55,964 nt of DNA from CAVUAN01 sp963739435 (GCA_963739435.1 CAVUAN010000004.1:1-55964), one strand, 5' to 3'. Positions 1 through 13,009 are shown, counted from the stretch's first letter. Numbers and translations: made by a program. The notes: generated from the sequence alone by a model not told the origin.

Positions 1-1960
<1,960 letters not shown>

Positions 1961-2103
1961 AAATACCTAAGACGCGAATCTCTTCAAATTTCAAACCCTT
2001 GCTTCTCTTGTCAAAGATCGTGATCACCGCGGATCAAAAAGCCCCCCGGCGCCGCCAGGGAGCTATCTCATCCGCGCTGCTACGAACCTGATGTCATCGA
2101 AGT

Positions 2104-2179
2104 TGGTGGAGCTGACCGGAATCGAACCGGCGACCTACGGCTTGCAAAGCCGCCGCTCTCCCAGCTGAGCTACAGCCCC
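2104..2179 (-). tRNA. tRNA-Ala(TGC)
   Basis: The reverse complement folds as a 76-nt tRNA. The acceptor stem GGGGCTG pairs with CAGCTCC, the anticodon TGC sits in the loop, GGTTCGA is the T-loop and CCA is encoded at the 3' end. It lies in the 16S-23S spacer, downstream of tRNA-Ile, which is the classic bacterial arrangement. Confidence 0.97.
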
Positions 2180-2198
2180 ACGTGAGGTCGTCTGAGGA

Positions 2199-2276
2199 TG
2201 GTGGGCCTAGGTAGATTCGAACTACCGACCTCACGCTTATCAGGCGTGTGCTCTAAACCAACTGAGCTATAGGCCC
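2199..2276 (-). tRNA. tRNA-Ile(GAT)
   Basis: The reverse complement gives a 78-nt tRNA with acceptor stem GGGCCTA/TAGGCCC, anticodon GAT, a GTTCGAATC T-loop and an encoded CCA. It lies between 16S and tRNA-Ala in the rRNA spacer. Confidence 0.97.
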
Positions 2277-2368
2277 AGTGCGGGGTGCGGGGACCGGAAG
2301 GTCCCTGCTTTCAGACCCTTCAATGACTTCAAAGAACGAATCGGCCGAGGGCTTCGCCCCATCCGATA

Positions 2369-2387
2369 CCTTCAAAACTGAGTAGAG
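2369..2387 (-). repeat. 3' arm of the 16S precursor processing stem
   Basis: In the transcript this 19-nt stretch downstream of 16S is complementary, with one mismatch, to 4147-4165 upstream of 16S. After an internal loop a further six base pairs (AGACGT with ACGTCT) are possible. A long helix looping out 16S is the standard RNase III substrate in pre-rRNA, so this is inferred to be the 3' arm. Confidence 0.7.
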
Positions 2388-2458
2388 GAATGCTTGAGAC
2401 GTATCGACCATGAGTGTCTCTGACTTTCCCCATGAGTGAGGATTGCCGAGAAGAACTC

Positions 2459-4018
<1,560 letters not shown>

Positions 4019-4375
4019 AAGTGTTCGCACGGCCTCAGCTGCGCCGCGGCCGATTGATACGAGTCAACCCTGCTTTACCTTTGAAAACAGGAAAAAACTC
4101 TGGTTTTTCGGTTGAACCAAAAACCAGGAAAAAGACGTCTGGCACGCTCTACTCAGTTTTCAAGGAACCGGATCCCGGGGGAGAACAGCCCACCCGCGGA
4201 CGACGCCGTACCGCCGGCGCTTCGCTTTCAAAACCGCCGTTAGGCGGAACCTTCAGCATCTCTTGGTCTTACCCCTCGAGTCAAGCATTTTCCGCGCCAA
4301 CCCGCCCCAGAAAGGCGGCGGTAGGCACCCGAAACGACCCTAAGAGAAAGAACCGGGAGCCCTGAAGGGAGGCGC
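4019..4375 (-). other. rRNA operon leader (no protein gene)
   Basis: This is the transcribed leader between the rRNA promoter and 16S. It holds the 5' processing arm (4147-4165), a stem-loop CTGGTTTTT...AAAAACCAG (4100-4127) and a short hairpin CCGCC-TAAC-GGCGG followed by TTTT on the minus strand (4234-4247) that resembles a weak attenuator. TTGACTC occurs here twice more (near 4279-4284 and 4062-4067), but neither copy has a credible -10 at the right spacing. I see no coding region. Confidence 0.6.
4147..4165 (-). repeat. 5' arm of the 16S precursor processing stem
   Basis: This is the partner of 2369-2387: the transcript here reads CCTTGAAAACTGAGTAGAG, and the other side carries its complement with one mismatch. 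The arm lies about 130 nt upstream of mature 16S. Its role as an RNase III processing helix is inferred from position and pairing. Confidence 0.7.
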
Positions 4376-4404
4376 ATCTTAGGGCGCCCATTTCGGCAAG
4401 TCAA
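4376..4404 (-). promoter_or_regulatory. rRNA operon promoter
   Basis: On the minus strand TTGACT (4399-4404) is followed after exactly 17 bp by TAAGAT (4376-4381), a good sigma70-type -35/-10 pair. It faces the 16S gene from about 360 bp upstream, the usual place for an rRNA promoter. Confidence 0.65.
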
Positions 4405-4459
4405 GGGAATTCGAAGAAAGCGGAAACGGCCAATAACGACAGGCCTTTTCTCGCAGCAA

Positions 4460-4481
4460 CCTGCACAAAAAAGTGTGCAGG
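4460..4481 (-). terminator. Stem-loop at the end of the purN operon
   Basis: An 8-bp perfect stem CCTGCACA/TGTGCAGG with a 6-nt loop begins three bases after the purN stop. On the minus strand the loop is CTTTTT, but no T-run follows the stem, so it is not a textbook intrinsic terminator. Its position between the purN stop and the rRNA promoter makes a terminator or 3'-end stabiliser plausible. Confidence 0.45.
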
Positions 4482-4483
4482 AT

Positions 4484-5068
4484 TCAGGGCGTCCTGGCGC
4501 TCCCCGCGAGCACCCGCGCGATGGCCTCGGGATAGGCCGCGTGCTCAACCTCGAGAATTCGAGACGAGAGGGTCTCGGGGGTGTCGCCGGGCAGGATCGG
4601 CACGGTCTTCTGGAGGATGGCAGGGCCCGAGTCGGTCCCCTCGTCGACGAAATGGACCGTGCAGCCCGAAACGGTCTCGTGCGCCTCGAGCGCCTGGCGC
4701 TGCGGATCGAGACCCGGGAACTTCGGCAGCAGCGAAGGATGGATGTTGACGAGGCGGCCCTTCCACCGGGCTACGAAATCCGGCGAAAGCAGGCGCATGT
4801 ATCCCGCCAGGCAGACGACGTCCGGCCGCGAGAGGTCCAGCACGCGGAGAATGGCTCGCTCATGGGCCTCTCGCGATCCGTACTGCCGCCTGTCGATGGC
4901 ATGAGAGGCCAGGCCCCGCTGCCGCGCGCGGGCGAGGCCGGGAGCAGGCGGCACGTCCGACACGACGGCCACGATCTCGGCATCTGGAATGCGCCCGGAT
5001 TTCACCGCATCCGCGATCGCCTCGAAGTTCGACCCGCGGCCCGAAAGAAGGACGGCGATTCTCCTCAC
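4484..5068 (-). CDS. purN: Phosphoribosylglycinamide formyltransferase
   Basis: This is the third step of purine synthesis: transfer of a formyl group from 10-formyl-THF to GAR. The product has 194 residues, normal for PurN. The N-terminal RRIAVLLSGRGSNFEAI is the phosphate-binding segment, and the catalytic triad is visible as N108 and H110 in VNIHPSLLP and D146 in EGTDSGPA. The GTG start at 5068 is chosen because it overlaps the upstream stop as GTGA and gives the canonical N terminus; a longer in-frame extension upstream is only a shadow of the neighbouring gene. It is the last gene of the purF-purM-purN unit and is followed by a stem-loop and the rRNA promoter. Confidence 0.95.
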   Translation of the reverse strand: MRRIAVLLSGRGSNFEAIADAVKSGRIPDAEIVAVVSDVPPAPGLARARQRGLASHAIDRRQYGSREAHERAILRVLDLSRPDVVCLAGYMRLLSPDFVARWKGRLVNIHPSLLPKFPGLDPQRQALEAHETVSGCTVHFVDEGTDSGPAILQKTVPILPGDTPETLSSRILEVEHAAYPEAIARVLAGSARTP

Positions 5069-6782
5069 GGCGATGCCGGTTTGCTCGGCGGGCCCGGCCG
5101 AAAGAGGAGCCCGTTGGGATTCGCCCCGACGACGTGGTAGTTCCCCGAGATCCACTGCACGAGATTCACGCCGTACCCGATTCCCAGCGGAGCCACTCCC
5201 AACTCGGTAGTCTGGCGCCGGAAGATGACCACGGCGTCGGGCGGCTGCCGCTGCATCTGCGACAGAACCTGTTGCTCGGCTCGCGCATCCAGCCAGCCGG
5301 GGAGCGTCACAGGAAAGGCGCTGGCGGCGCGGATTCCGAAGAGGGGCTCGAGCCCGTTGGGCTCGGGCAATACGAGCACCCGCTCGCCGGGGCGCAGCTC
5401 GCGCCCCAGCATCTCGAAAAGGGGCGCAAGGCCCGGGTGCAACCAGACCACGCCGCGCCGTGTGTGGACGGCGACGTGGCCCGGCTCGCTCAGGCCCCGG
5501 ATGCCGACGAAGGCCAGGTAGGCGCCATAGAAAAGGACGACGACTGCCATGATCCGCCGCGCGAGGAGCCCCGCGGCGCCGCGAGGGAAGAGCTCCGGTC
5601 CGTAACGAAAGAGCAGCAGACCCCACGTGACCGCCGTGGCGACCGTGCCGATCCCCGAGTAGGACGACCAGAGAACCTGCCCGGCGAAAGCCGTGCGCAT
5701 CGCCACGATCCCGGCGAACAATCCGAAGCCGACTAAGAATTCATCTCCGGGGCTGCGCGACCGAAGAGCCACGAGGGCGACGGCGAACGCAGACAGCATC
5801 GACAGACACAGCGGATCCCAGCTTTCTCGCAGGACGGAGGACCCCGCGGCGCACCCAACGAGCAGCGCGATGAGAAGACCCCACGCGACGGGGGGCCGGA
5901 TCCGCGCGTCCTTGACCGCGAGCAGGCTGATCAAGCCGATGACGAGAAAGACGCAGGTCAGTCCAACGGCCGCCAGGACGACCCGCCGGGGAGCGTCCGC
6001 GGTCAGGCCCATCGCGAGACTGGCCAGAAACTTCCATGCCTCGGGAACGGTGCCGATCGGCCAGAGATGGTTCTCGTAGCGCAGCGAATCGTAAGAGGCC
6101 ATCCGAAAGGCGAAGAGGGCCGCGGCCATCACTATGGGAACGAGGCCCGACAAAAGGGAAGCGGCCACCGCCGGAGTGACCTCGCGCGTATCGCGAGCAG
6201 CGCGGCGCTTCCGGCGACGGCAGCCACCCCGATTTCCTGCTTGGCGCAAAACGCGAGACCGCAAAGGGCCCCCGCTGCCAACGGGCCCCAGACATTCTCC
6301 TTCCCTCGGCGCAGCAGCAGCAGGCTGGCGACCGAAAAGCAGAGGGCGTGGACGGCCGCGGGACTGTAGGAAAGAACGAGCCGCGCGCGGGCCGGCCCGA
6401 AGATTCCGATCCCGATGAGAAGGCCGGCAACGGCCACGCGCTCGAGAGTTCCGAGGTAGGGTCTCGCGGCTCGAAGCAGGAGGACTCCGAGCAGGACCGC
6501 CGGGATCCAGTTGAGAAGGAGGAATGAGAAAGCGGAGAGGCCGAACACGCGGCCAGCCCCGGCCAGGAGGTAGGGGGACAGCGGTCCGTACTGGAGGCGA
6601 ATGTCCCGATAGAGCTGTTCTCCGCTGACCAGCCGTTCGGTCAACGACCACCAGAGCCCCGGGTCGCTCATCGGGTCCAGCCAGCGCCCTCCCGCCCAGA
6701 GCCCGGCTGCCGTCGTTGCGGCAAGAAGCAGGATTTCAGGAAGAGTGTCCCGGATGCGGCCGGGCAGTTGGTCCCCGCTCAT
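5065..6782 (-). CDS. Multi-TM GT-C-like glycosyltransferase (one frameshift)
   Basis: This is a polytopic membrane protein of about 570 residues with many hydrophobic helices and a soluble C-terminal tail. The first periplasmic loop has SDPGLWWSLTERLVSGEQLYRD followed by QYGPLSP; the same pattern occurs in the paralogue at 13003-14751. This resembles GT-C/ArnT-type enzymes that use polyprenyl-phosphate sugars, but no family can be assigned firmly. The N-terminal part (6782 to about 6185) and the C-terminal part (to 5065) lie in different frames, joined near 6185 in a CGCGCGAGG run, so one base seems gained or lost there. The ATG overlaps the preceding GT2 stop (ATGA) and the stop overlaps purN (GTGA). 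The substrate is unknown. Confidence 0.7.
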
Positions 6783-7741
6783 CGAGGAAGAGCGCCCCTC
6801 ACATTCACGGTTTGCGCGACCACGTAATGCGGCCGATTCTTGACCTCTTCGTAGACACGGCCCAGGTATTCACCGATCACGCCAAGAAACAGGAGCTGAG
6901 CGCCGCCGAGAAAGGCGATCGTGACGATGAGGCCAGTGAAGCCGGGCGGGTTGAGTCCGAGGAAGAGCTTCTTGTAGACCGAATGGGCTGCGTAGAGGAC
7001 CGAGGCTGAGATCGTGAAGAGCCCGAAGAAGGCGGCCGCCCGCAGCGGGACGACCGAGAAGGCGAACACCGCGTCCAGAGCGAGACGCATGAGCTTCACG
7101 ACGCCGTATTTCGGCCGGCCGGCCAGGCGCTCCGCCCGCGGCAAGGAGATTCCCGTCTGCTTGAACCCGACCCAGGATCGCAGGCCGCGGAGGTATCGGT
7201 GGTGCTCGCCCATCGAGCGGAGACGATCCACGACCCGCCGGGAAAGAACCGCAAAATCCCCCGCGTCGAGCGGCAGGCGCACGTCGGAAAGGAACGCGAG
7301 AAGCCGGTAGAAGACGTAATACGAGAACCGGAGGTACCAGCTTTCCTTTCGTTGAACGCGGCGCGCGTAGACCACGTCGAAGCCCCGGCGCTGCTCCTCG
7401 AGCAGCCGCGGTATCTGCTCCGGCTCGTCCTGGAGATCGCCATCCATGAGAACGACGAGGTCGCCCGAGACGCAATCCAGGGCGGCGCTCAGGGCGGCCT
7501 GGTGGCCGAAGTTCCGTGAGAGCGAGACCGCGACGATCCGCGTGTCCTTTTCCGCCTCGGCCTGAAGGATCTCGAAGGTGCGGTCGGTGCTGCCGTCGTC
7601 GACGAAGACCATCTCGTGCGGACCGCCGGGGACCTCCGCCAGGACGGCCCTCAGACGCCGCAAGAGCTCGGGAAGAACCTGCTCCTCGTCGAAGAGGGGA
7701 ATCGCGACCGAGAGACGGGGCGGCCCGGCCGCGGCCATCAT
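6779..7741 (-). CDS. Polyprenyl-phosphate glycosyltransferase, GT2 (GtrB/DPMS-like)
   Basis: A 320-residue GT2 protein with an N-terminal GT-A domain: LSVAIPLFDEE at the start, VDDGSTDRT and the metal-binding MDGDLQD (DxD-type), then SRNFGHQAALSAALD. Two C-terminal hydrophobic helices follow, as in GtrB, ArnC and dolichyl-phosphate mannose synthase relatives. Such enzymes load a sugar onto undecaprenyl phosphate at the cytoplasmic face, providing the donor for GT-C enzymes; two or three GT-C-like genes lie in the same unit. The ATG at 7741 overlaps the purM stop (ATGA); a second ATG follows immediately. The sugar is not predictable. Confidence 0.88.
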   Translation of the reverse strand: MMAAAGPPRLSVAIPLFDEEQVLPELLRRLRAVLAEVPGGPHEMVFVDDGSTDRTFEILQAEAEKDTRIVAVSLSRNFGHQAALSAALDCVSGDLVVLMDGDLQDEPEQIPRLLEEQRRGFDVVYARRVQRKESWYLRFSYYVFYRLLAFLSDVRLPLDAGDFAVLSRRVVDRLRSMGEHHRYLRGLRSWVGFKQTGISLPRAERLAGRPKYGVVKLMRLALDAVFAFSVVPLRAAAFFGLFTISASVLYAAHSVYKKLFLGLNPPGFTGLIVTIAFLGGAQLLFLGVIGEYLGRVYEEVKNRPHYVVAQTVNVRGALPR

Positions 7742-8793
7742 GCCAGTTCGCTCGGTGTCGCTTCGACCGTGACACGCCTGCTGCCGCCGCCCTTGACGCT
7801 GCCGATCGCAAACCACGGCTGCCCCGCCGCTTTCCACGTCCCGGCGACGGAAGCGAGATCCCCGGGCGCCACGAAGACGACCATGCCGATGCCCATGTTG
7901 AACACCCGATGCATTTCCTCGAAAGAAACGCTCCCCTCGCGCTCGATCACCTCGAAGACCGGCAGGACCGGCCAAGCGCCCGCCTTGATCACGACGTCGA
8001 CGTTCTCCGGCAGGACGCGCGGGATGTTGTCGTAGAAGCCGCCGCCGGTGATGTGCGCCATTCCGTGCACGAGGCCGGCTGAAAGCAGCGGATCGAGCGC
8101 CGGCAGATACGACAGGTGCGGCGCCAGAAGCGCGTCGGCAATCGATCGGCCGAGGCCCTTCACGGTGTCGTCCGGCTTCCTGCCCAGCTTCTCGAAGAAC
8201 ACCTGGCGCGCCAGCGAGTAGCCGTTGGTGTGAAGCCCGGCCGACGGCAGCCCGAGCGCGAGGTCGCCGGCTTGAATCCGCGAGCCGTCCAGGACCTTGG
8301 AGCGCTCGACGACTCCCACGATCGTCCCGGCCAGATCGTACTCACCCGGTGCATAGAAGCCGGGCATCTCGGCCGTTTCGCCGCCGAGCAGGGCTGTGCC
8401 ATTCTCGCGGCAGCCCCTCGCGACACCCTCGATGACCTTCTCCAGCACCCCGGGCTCGATTTTCCCCGTGGCGAGGTAATCGAGAAAGAAGAGCGGGCGG
8501 GCTCCCTGCACCAGGATGTCGTTGACGCAGTGATTCACGAGGTCGGCCCCGCACGTGTCGTGGCGCAAGGCGGCGATGGCGACTTTGAGCTTCGTCCCGA
8601 CGCCGTCTGTCGAGGCCACCAGCACCGGCTCGCGGTACTTCGAGAAGTCGGGCGCAAAGAGGCCGCCAAAACCCCCGACGTCGCCCAGGACCTGAGAGTT
8701 GAACGTCGAGCGGATGGCAGTCCGCGCCCGGGAAAGGGCCGCTGCCTTCGCGTCGATGTCGACACCCGCGGCAGCGTAGCGAGAGTCCTTCAA
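7738..8793 (-). CDS. purM: Phosphoribosylformylglycinamidine cyclo-ligase (AIR synthetase)
   Basis: This is the fifth step of purine synthesis: ATP-dependent ring closure of FGAM to AIR. The 351 residues match PurM in length and order: an N-terminal YAAAGVDIDA start, the ATP-binding segment ASTDGVGTKLKVA, VNHCVNDILVQGARPLFFLDY, and the signature GGETAEMPGFY, with the C-terminal domain containing HITGGGFYDNIPR. It lies in a unit with purF upstream and purN downstream. The gap to the upstream membrane protein is 21 bp and the stop overlaps the next gene (ATGA). Confidence 0.97.
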   Translation of the reverse strand: MKDSRYAAAGVDIDAKAAALSRARTAIRSTFNSQVLGDVGGFGGLFAPDFSKYREPVLVASTDGVGTKLKVAIAALRHDTCGADLVNHCVNDILVQGARPLFFLDYLATGKIEPGVLEKVIEGVARGCRENGTALLGGETAEMPGFYAPGEYDLAGTIVGVVERSKVLDGSRIQAGDLALGLPSAGLHTNGYSLARQVFFEKLGRKPDDTVKGLGRSIADALLAPHLSYLPALDPLLSAGLVHGMAHITGGGFYDNIPRVLPENVDVVIKAGAWPVLPVFEVIEREGSVSFEEMHRVFNMGIGMVVFVAPGDLASVAGTWKAAGQPWFAIGSVKGGGSRRVTVEATPSELA

Positions 8794-8814
8794 GAGAGCC
8801 GCTTCATATTCGTC

Positions 8815-10596
8815 TCAGTTCTCGGACGGCAAAGGAAGTAGGAGGTGACGGGAGTCGTCGTAGAGATATGGGACTCGCTCCGGCGCAAGGCGCAACAGCT
8901 CCCTGTTCCTCGGCCCCCGATCATAGACGATCCACGCGGGCGCCGATTCGAGATCCGGCTCGTTCGATATCAGCTCCCGGTGCGGGTTGTGATCGGGCGC
9001 ATAGCGAACGAACACGACGGTTTTCGTTCCGGAAATTCCGTCGAGGACTTCTCGAAAGTGGGCATGGTAGGCCAATTTCTCCCGGATGGCCGAACGTGTC
9101 AGCCACAAGTGAGGAACAGAAGGAAGGGCCACTCCCACGGAAACCAGCGCGGCAAAAGCCCATCCCGAGAACAGCCCCGAAAGGGCGGAGCCTCGTGGAA
9201 TCCGTCCCGTCAATCCGGCCACAACCCCCCAGAGGCCGAGGGCTGTCGCGAAAGCCAGGACGGCTTGCCCTTCCATGTAGTAGGCGGTCCAGGCAGGCGA
9301 GTGGGCGAAGTCGAGGTACGCCAGAACCAGCACGCTCCAGCTCACGGCGCCAAAGATCAGCTCGGGGGAAGCGCCCACCATTCCCAGAATGGCGAACACG
9401 AGAAGGTAGCGGCGCCCGCCTCCCCACATGTCCCTCCCGATCACGATGAGTCGATTCCACAGGATTTCCGGAAGCGCGGAGGGCCGGTGCTCGTGCTGGA
9501 TCCGGCGAAATTGCCGGTCGAAAGCCGCCATCTCGGGCGGAAACGGGCGTAGCGGCGGAGTCTCATCGAACGAAAGGCCAGCCCATTGATAGGGATAGTA
9601 GACACGAGAGTATTGTCGATATGGGGTCGTGCGCCAGTCGCCGATCGTCTTCCAGCTCCACAGGGGCACGACGCACAGGAGCAAGGCGCCGACTGCCGTC
9701 GCCATCGCCAGGTCCCGCCACGCCCGGCGGGCTGTGGCGATCCGGAGGACCACGATCCCCGTAGGGATCATCAAAGCCAGCATCGTCAGCGGCCGCGCGA
9801 GGAACTCACATCCGGCGATCGCAGCAAGAGCCAGGAGGTAGCCCGGCCGCGCCGTGTCGCGCCACTGCAGAAGGGCCCACCACGCGAGGAGCCACAGCGC
9901 GGTCGACGTGGACTGCGAGAGGTAGGAGGCCCGGCACTCGAGGGCCCCCGGCGCCGTCAACCAGATCAGCCACGCGAGCAGCGCGATCCGAGAACCCGCC
10001 ACGCGCCGGGACAGGAGGAACACCAGGCCGCCGGAAAGCCCGTACGTCAGGACGGGGACCAGCCCGGGTAACCCGAGCCAGACTCCCGGAACGAGGACGA
10101 GCGAGTGGAACGGCGGGTACTTGGACGCCAGCACGGGAGTCACGAGGACGTGGGTCTGCTCGAAGAACTCTGGCAGGGGCCGGCCAGGAGCCGTCCACCG
10201 GCCTGACGCGAAGATCCGGGCCTGCAGCAGGTAGGCGGACTCGTCATGGACGACGGGGACGGCGTTCAGGGAGCCCCAGAGCCACCAGATCGAAAGCGCC
10301 GTGAGAACTCCGGCGCAAACCGGAGCCCATCCCGACTCGAGAAAGCCCGGCGCCCTTTCAGCCTCGGCCTCGGATGCCGGCCGCGGGAGGAGCCAGAAAC
10401 CGCAACCGACCGCGAGCGGGAGGAGGTCCCAGGACCCCAGGATCTCGCCGTCGAAGAGAGTGACCAGGCAGCCGAACCCGGCAGTCGCCCAGAAGGCTAC
10501 CGCCCGGGTCCAGCGCCGCGCACGCCGCGCATCGGTTCTCCTCTCGACAAGCAGCGCCAAACAAAGGATGAGGCCAACCGAAACAGCGGACGTCAC
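8815..10596 (-). CDS. GT-C glycosyltransferase-like membrane protein (GT39/PMT type)
   Basis: A 593-residue polytopic membrane protein with about a dozen hydrophobic helices and a soluble C-terminal region. The first extracytoplasmic loop carries VVHDESAYLLQAR, the acidic DE motif of the GT39/PMT/ArnT superfamily, followed by SKYPPFHSLVL. Members transfer sugars from lipid-phosphate donors to lipids, glycans or proteins on the periplasmic side. I chose the GTG at 10596 because it overlaps the corrected stop of the upstream methyltransferase (GTGA); an ATG at 10629 would add 11 residues that belong to that gene's other frame. Acceptor and sugar are unknown. Confidence 0.78.
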   Translation of the reverse strand: MTSAVSVGLILCLALLVERRTDARRARRWTRAVAFWATAGFGCLVTLFDGEILGSWDLLPLAVGCGFWLLPRPASEAEAERAPGFLESGWAPVCAGVLTALSIWWLWGSLNAVPVVHDESAYLLQARIFASGRWTAPGRPLPEFFEQTHVLVTPVLASKYPPFHSLVLVPGVWLGLPGLVPVLTYGLSGGLVFLLSRRVAGSRIALLAWLIWLTAPGALECRASYLSQSTSTALWLLAWWALLQWRDTARPGYLLALAAIAGCEFLARPLTMLALMIPTGIVVLRIATARRAWRDLAMATAVGALLLCVVPLWSWKTIGDWRTTPYRQYSRVYYPYQWAGLSFDETPPLRPFPPEMAAFDRQFRRIQHEHRPSALPEILWNRLIVIGRDMWGGGRRYLLVFAILGMVGASPELIFGAVSWSVLVLAYLDFAHSPAWTAYYMEGQAVLAFATALGLWGVVAGLTGRIPRGSALSGLFSGWAFAALVSVGVALPSVPHLWLTRSAIREKLAYHAHFREVLDGISGTKTVVFVRYAPDHNPHRELISNEPDLESAPAWIVYDRGPRNRELLRLAPERVPYLYDDSRHLLLPLPSEN

Positions 10597-11242
10597 GTCT
10601 TGAGCCCGACGTAAAGGAGCTTGCCCCACCGAGCCCGGCAGACCTCGGTTCGAAAGGCCGATGGAGAATCGCGAGGATCGCTTGGGATTGATCGAGCCAC
10701 TTCGTGTATGTCTCGCCTTCGAGCTCGATCATCGTCGCCAGCGCGTCGAGCCTCGGCGAGAGCCTACGGGCAAACGGACGCTTCGTCAGCCAATGAACGA
10801 GAGAGAGGAAGGGCGTCCGCCAGGGCTCGACGGCGACAAGACGACCTCCGTCGCGCAGCACGCGCCGCACCTCGCCGATTGTCTGCTCGAAGTCCTCCGG
10901 GATCCTCGGCAGGTGATGCAGGCCTCCGTGCACGATCGCGACGTCCTGGGAGCCCCCGGCAAAAGGCAGATCCCGGCAATCACCCAGGACGAGCTCGACG
11001 TTTCCCGAGCAGTGGCCGAGGAGGTTCGCCGAGCGATCCACTCCGCAGATGCGGGAGAACTGCAGGCGCTCGAGCGCGCGAAGACCGTTTCCCCGGCCGC
11101 AGAAGAGCTCCACGATCCTCGAGTCGCGCCGCCAGCCCGAGGCCCCGAGGGCCGTCAGCCGGCCGACGAATTTCCGGACCTCCTGCTCGGGCGTCTCGAA
11201 GCGCAGGTAGGCCGACTCCCACGGATCGGGTATTCCGGTCAA
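10593..11242 (-). CDS. Class I SAM-dependent methyltransferase (one frameshift)
   Basis: A protein of about 216 residues with a Methyltransf_11-type Rossmann fold: motif I is IVELFCGRGNGLRAL, followed by GVDRSANLL and DLPFAGGSQDVAIVHGGLHH, with a post-core VLRDGGRLVAVEPW. The frame shifts near 10662; the corrected C terminus ends RARWGKLLYVGLKT, typical of this family, and its TGA overlaps the next gene's GTG. The TTG at 11242 overlaps the upstream stop (TTGA) and is the preferred start; an ATG at about 11290 is possible. It lies among glycosyltransferases, so methylation of a lipid-linked sugar is a guess. Confidence 0.75.
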
Positions 11243-11842
11243 TTCGCGGCCACCCGGGCGAGGAAATGCAGCGAGCCGCCAAAGATCCATTTGGCCGGGA
11301 TCGGATACAGCCCGAGGTCGTTTTCCCAAAAGGAGACCTTGAGACCGAGCGCCCCGAAGTTATCGAGCCAGGTCTGGCGCCGCCAGTAATGGTACGGAAG
11401 GGAGACGCCGTGCCGGGCGTTCCCGACGCGGTCCATGAAGCGCAGGGTCGGGACAGCGAGAAAACGGTCGCAGGCGTGGTCCTTGATCAGGATGGGGCCC
11501 CGCGTCACCCGGGCCGCTTCGCCGAGCAGCCGGGCCGGATCGTCGGCGTGGTGCAGGACATCGACCAGGACGACGGCGTCGAAGGTCGAGTCGGCAAAAG
11601 GAAGGGTGCGGCCATCGAAGGGCGCGACCGGAATCGCGGAAGCCTGGCCGCACATGCACGTCGACGCCCTGGACCCGGATGTCCCCCCTCCTTCGGAGGA
11701 TCTCCTGCGCGAGAAGACCATCTCCCGCCCCGACGTCGAGGACGCTGGCGCCGGACGGAACCAGCTTCGCCAGGTGCTCTCCGAGCACGCGGACGCGGCG
11801 GGTGAGGACGTAGTCCTGGTGAATCTGGTCGACTGGGTTCAT
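11239..11842 (-). CDS. Class I SAM-dependent methyltransferase (one frameshift)
   Basis: A protein of about 200 residues. The N-terminal half (from ATG 11842) starts MNPVDQIHQDYVLTRRV and has SAM motif I ASVLDVGAGDGLLAQEIL. After a frame change near 11650 the rest continues with LPFADSTFDAVVLVDVLHH, the acidic and post-I motifs, to a stop at 11239. The parts join into one Methyltransf_11 protein. The start overlaps the upstream GT2 stop (ATGA). It is divergent from the methyltransferase that follows. The substrate is unknown; context suggests glycan or lipid-linked intermediates. Confidence 0.72.
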
Positions 11843-13009
11843 CGGCGCTTCATCCCCAGCATGCTGATGAAGAAGCTGGAGAGGACCGTCTGGAAGCCGA
11901 GTGCCGTCAGCGTCACGCCCGGAATCACCCAGCGCATCGTCTGGGCGTAGTCGAGCGGCCCGAAGTGGGCCAGGCGCCACTGGTTCACGGCCGCCGCCAG
12001 GAGCCCGAACCCGACCAGCATCATCACGGCCCCCGCGAGCAAGCCCCTTCTCGAGGTCGACTCGCTGAAACAAGCGCAGCATCCGCGGATCCGGCGGCAG
12101 GAGACCCTCGCTGATGGCGAAGGTCTTGGTGAAGATCGCGAAGAGGATCGACTGATACCCGCAGATGATCGCCAGGCTCGCGAAGAGCAGCGTGTGCGCG
12201 TCGAAGGTGACGCCTCCGATGCGCACGCCGGGCATGCGCGACGGCGTACCCGGCCAGGCCGAGCGCGATCAGGAGCGCCCGGGCACGAGGAACAGCCAGC
12301 GCGGGCTGAAGAGCAGGAAGAAACGCAGCGTTCGCCAGCCGTCGCGGAACGTCCGCAGGTGCGGAGCGTGCGGCGCGCGCCCGTCCGGGTGCAGCGTGAT
12401 CGGCACTTCGCCGATGCGGGCGCCTGGAGGCTCGCCTTGATGATCATCTCGGTCGCGAATTCCATGCCGGTGCAGCGCTGGTCGAGTCGGACGGCAGAGC
12501 TCCTTCGTGAAGCCGCGCAGCCCGCAGTAGACGTCGTGGATCGGCGCCCGAAACCAGCGGCGCGCCAGCAGCGAGAACATCGGGTTGCCGAACCAGCGGT
12601 GCAGGAACGGGCATCGCGCCCGGCAGGACCGTCCCGCCGCCCGATGGCAGCCGGCAGCCCTGCACGAGATCGTAGCCCTCGCGCAGCTTCTCGACGAATC
12701 GGGGGATCTCCGAGAAATCGTAGCTGTCGTCGGCGTCGCCCATGATGACGAAGCGCCCCTCGCAGCGGCGATGCCGCCCATCAGGGCGCCTGCCGTAGCC
12801 CTTTCTCGGCGACGTGCACGACGCGCGCCCCCATCCCTTCGGCGATCGGCGACGGATCCGTCCGTGCTGCCGTTGTCGGCGACGATGACCTCACCGGAAA
12901 TCGCGTTGGAGCGCAGGGCGGCAAGGCCTTCTCGATGCAGGTCGCCGATCGTGTCCGCCTCGTTCAGACAGGGCATCACGACCGACACTTCGACCGGCGG
13001 CATCACCAT
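11839..13009 (-). CDS. GT2 glycosyltransferase with C-terminal TM helices (many frameshifts)
   Basis: Reading across three frames restores one GT2 protein of about 390 residues. It begins PVEVSVVMPCLNEADTIG, has EVIVADNGSTDGS, then ALMGGIAAARG and MGDADDSYDFSEIPRFVEKL (DxD-type metal site), then CGLRGFTKEL, and ends in two TM pairs (LLFASLAIICGYQSILFAIF and a last helix ending SMLGMKRR). This matches polyprenyl-phosphate glycosyltransferases of the GtrB/YkcC type. At least six single-base breaks fall between about 11.9 and 12.95 kb, the densest cluster in the window. ATG 13009 overlaps the upstream stop; GTG 13006 is an alternative. Confidence 0.7.

Noticed and set aside
4262..4284. Second rRNA promoter at TTGACTC 4279-4284
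   Set aside because: The hexamer at the right distance (AGATGC) has no match to a -10.
4484..5626. A 380-residue reading of purN with a long N-terminal extension
   Set aside because: The extra part is antiparallel shadow of the neighbouring membrane protein; PurN begins at GTG 5068.
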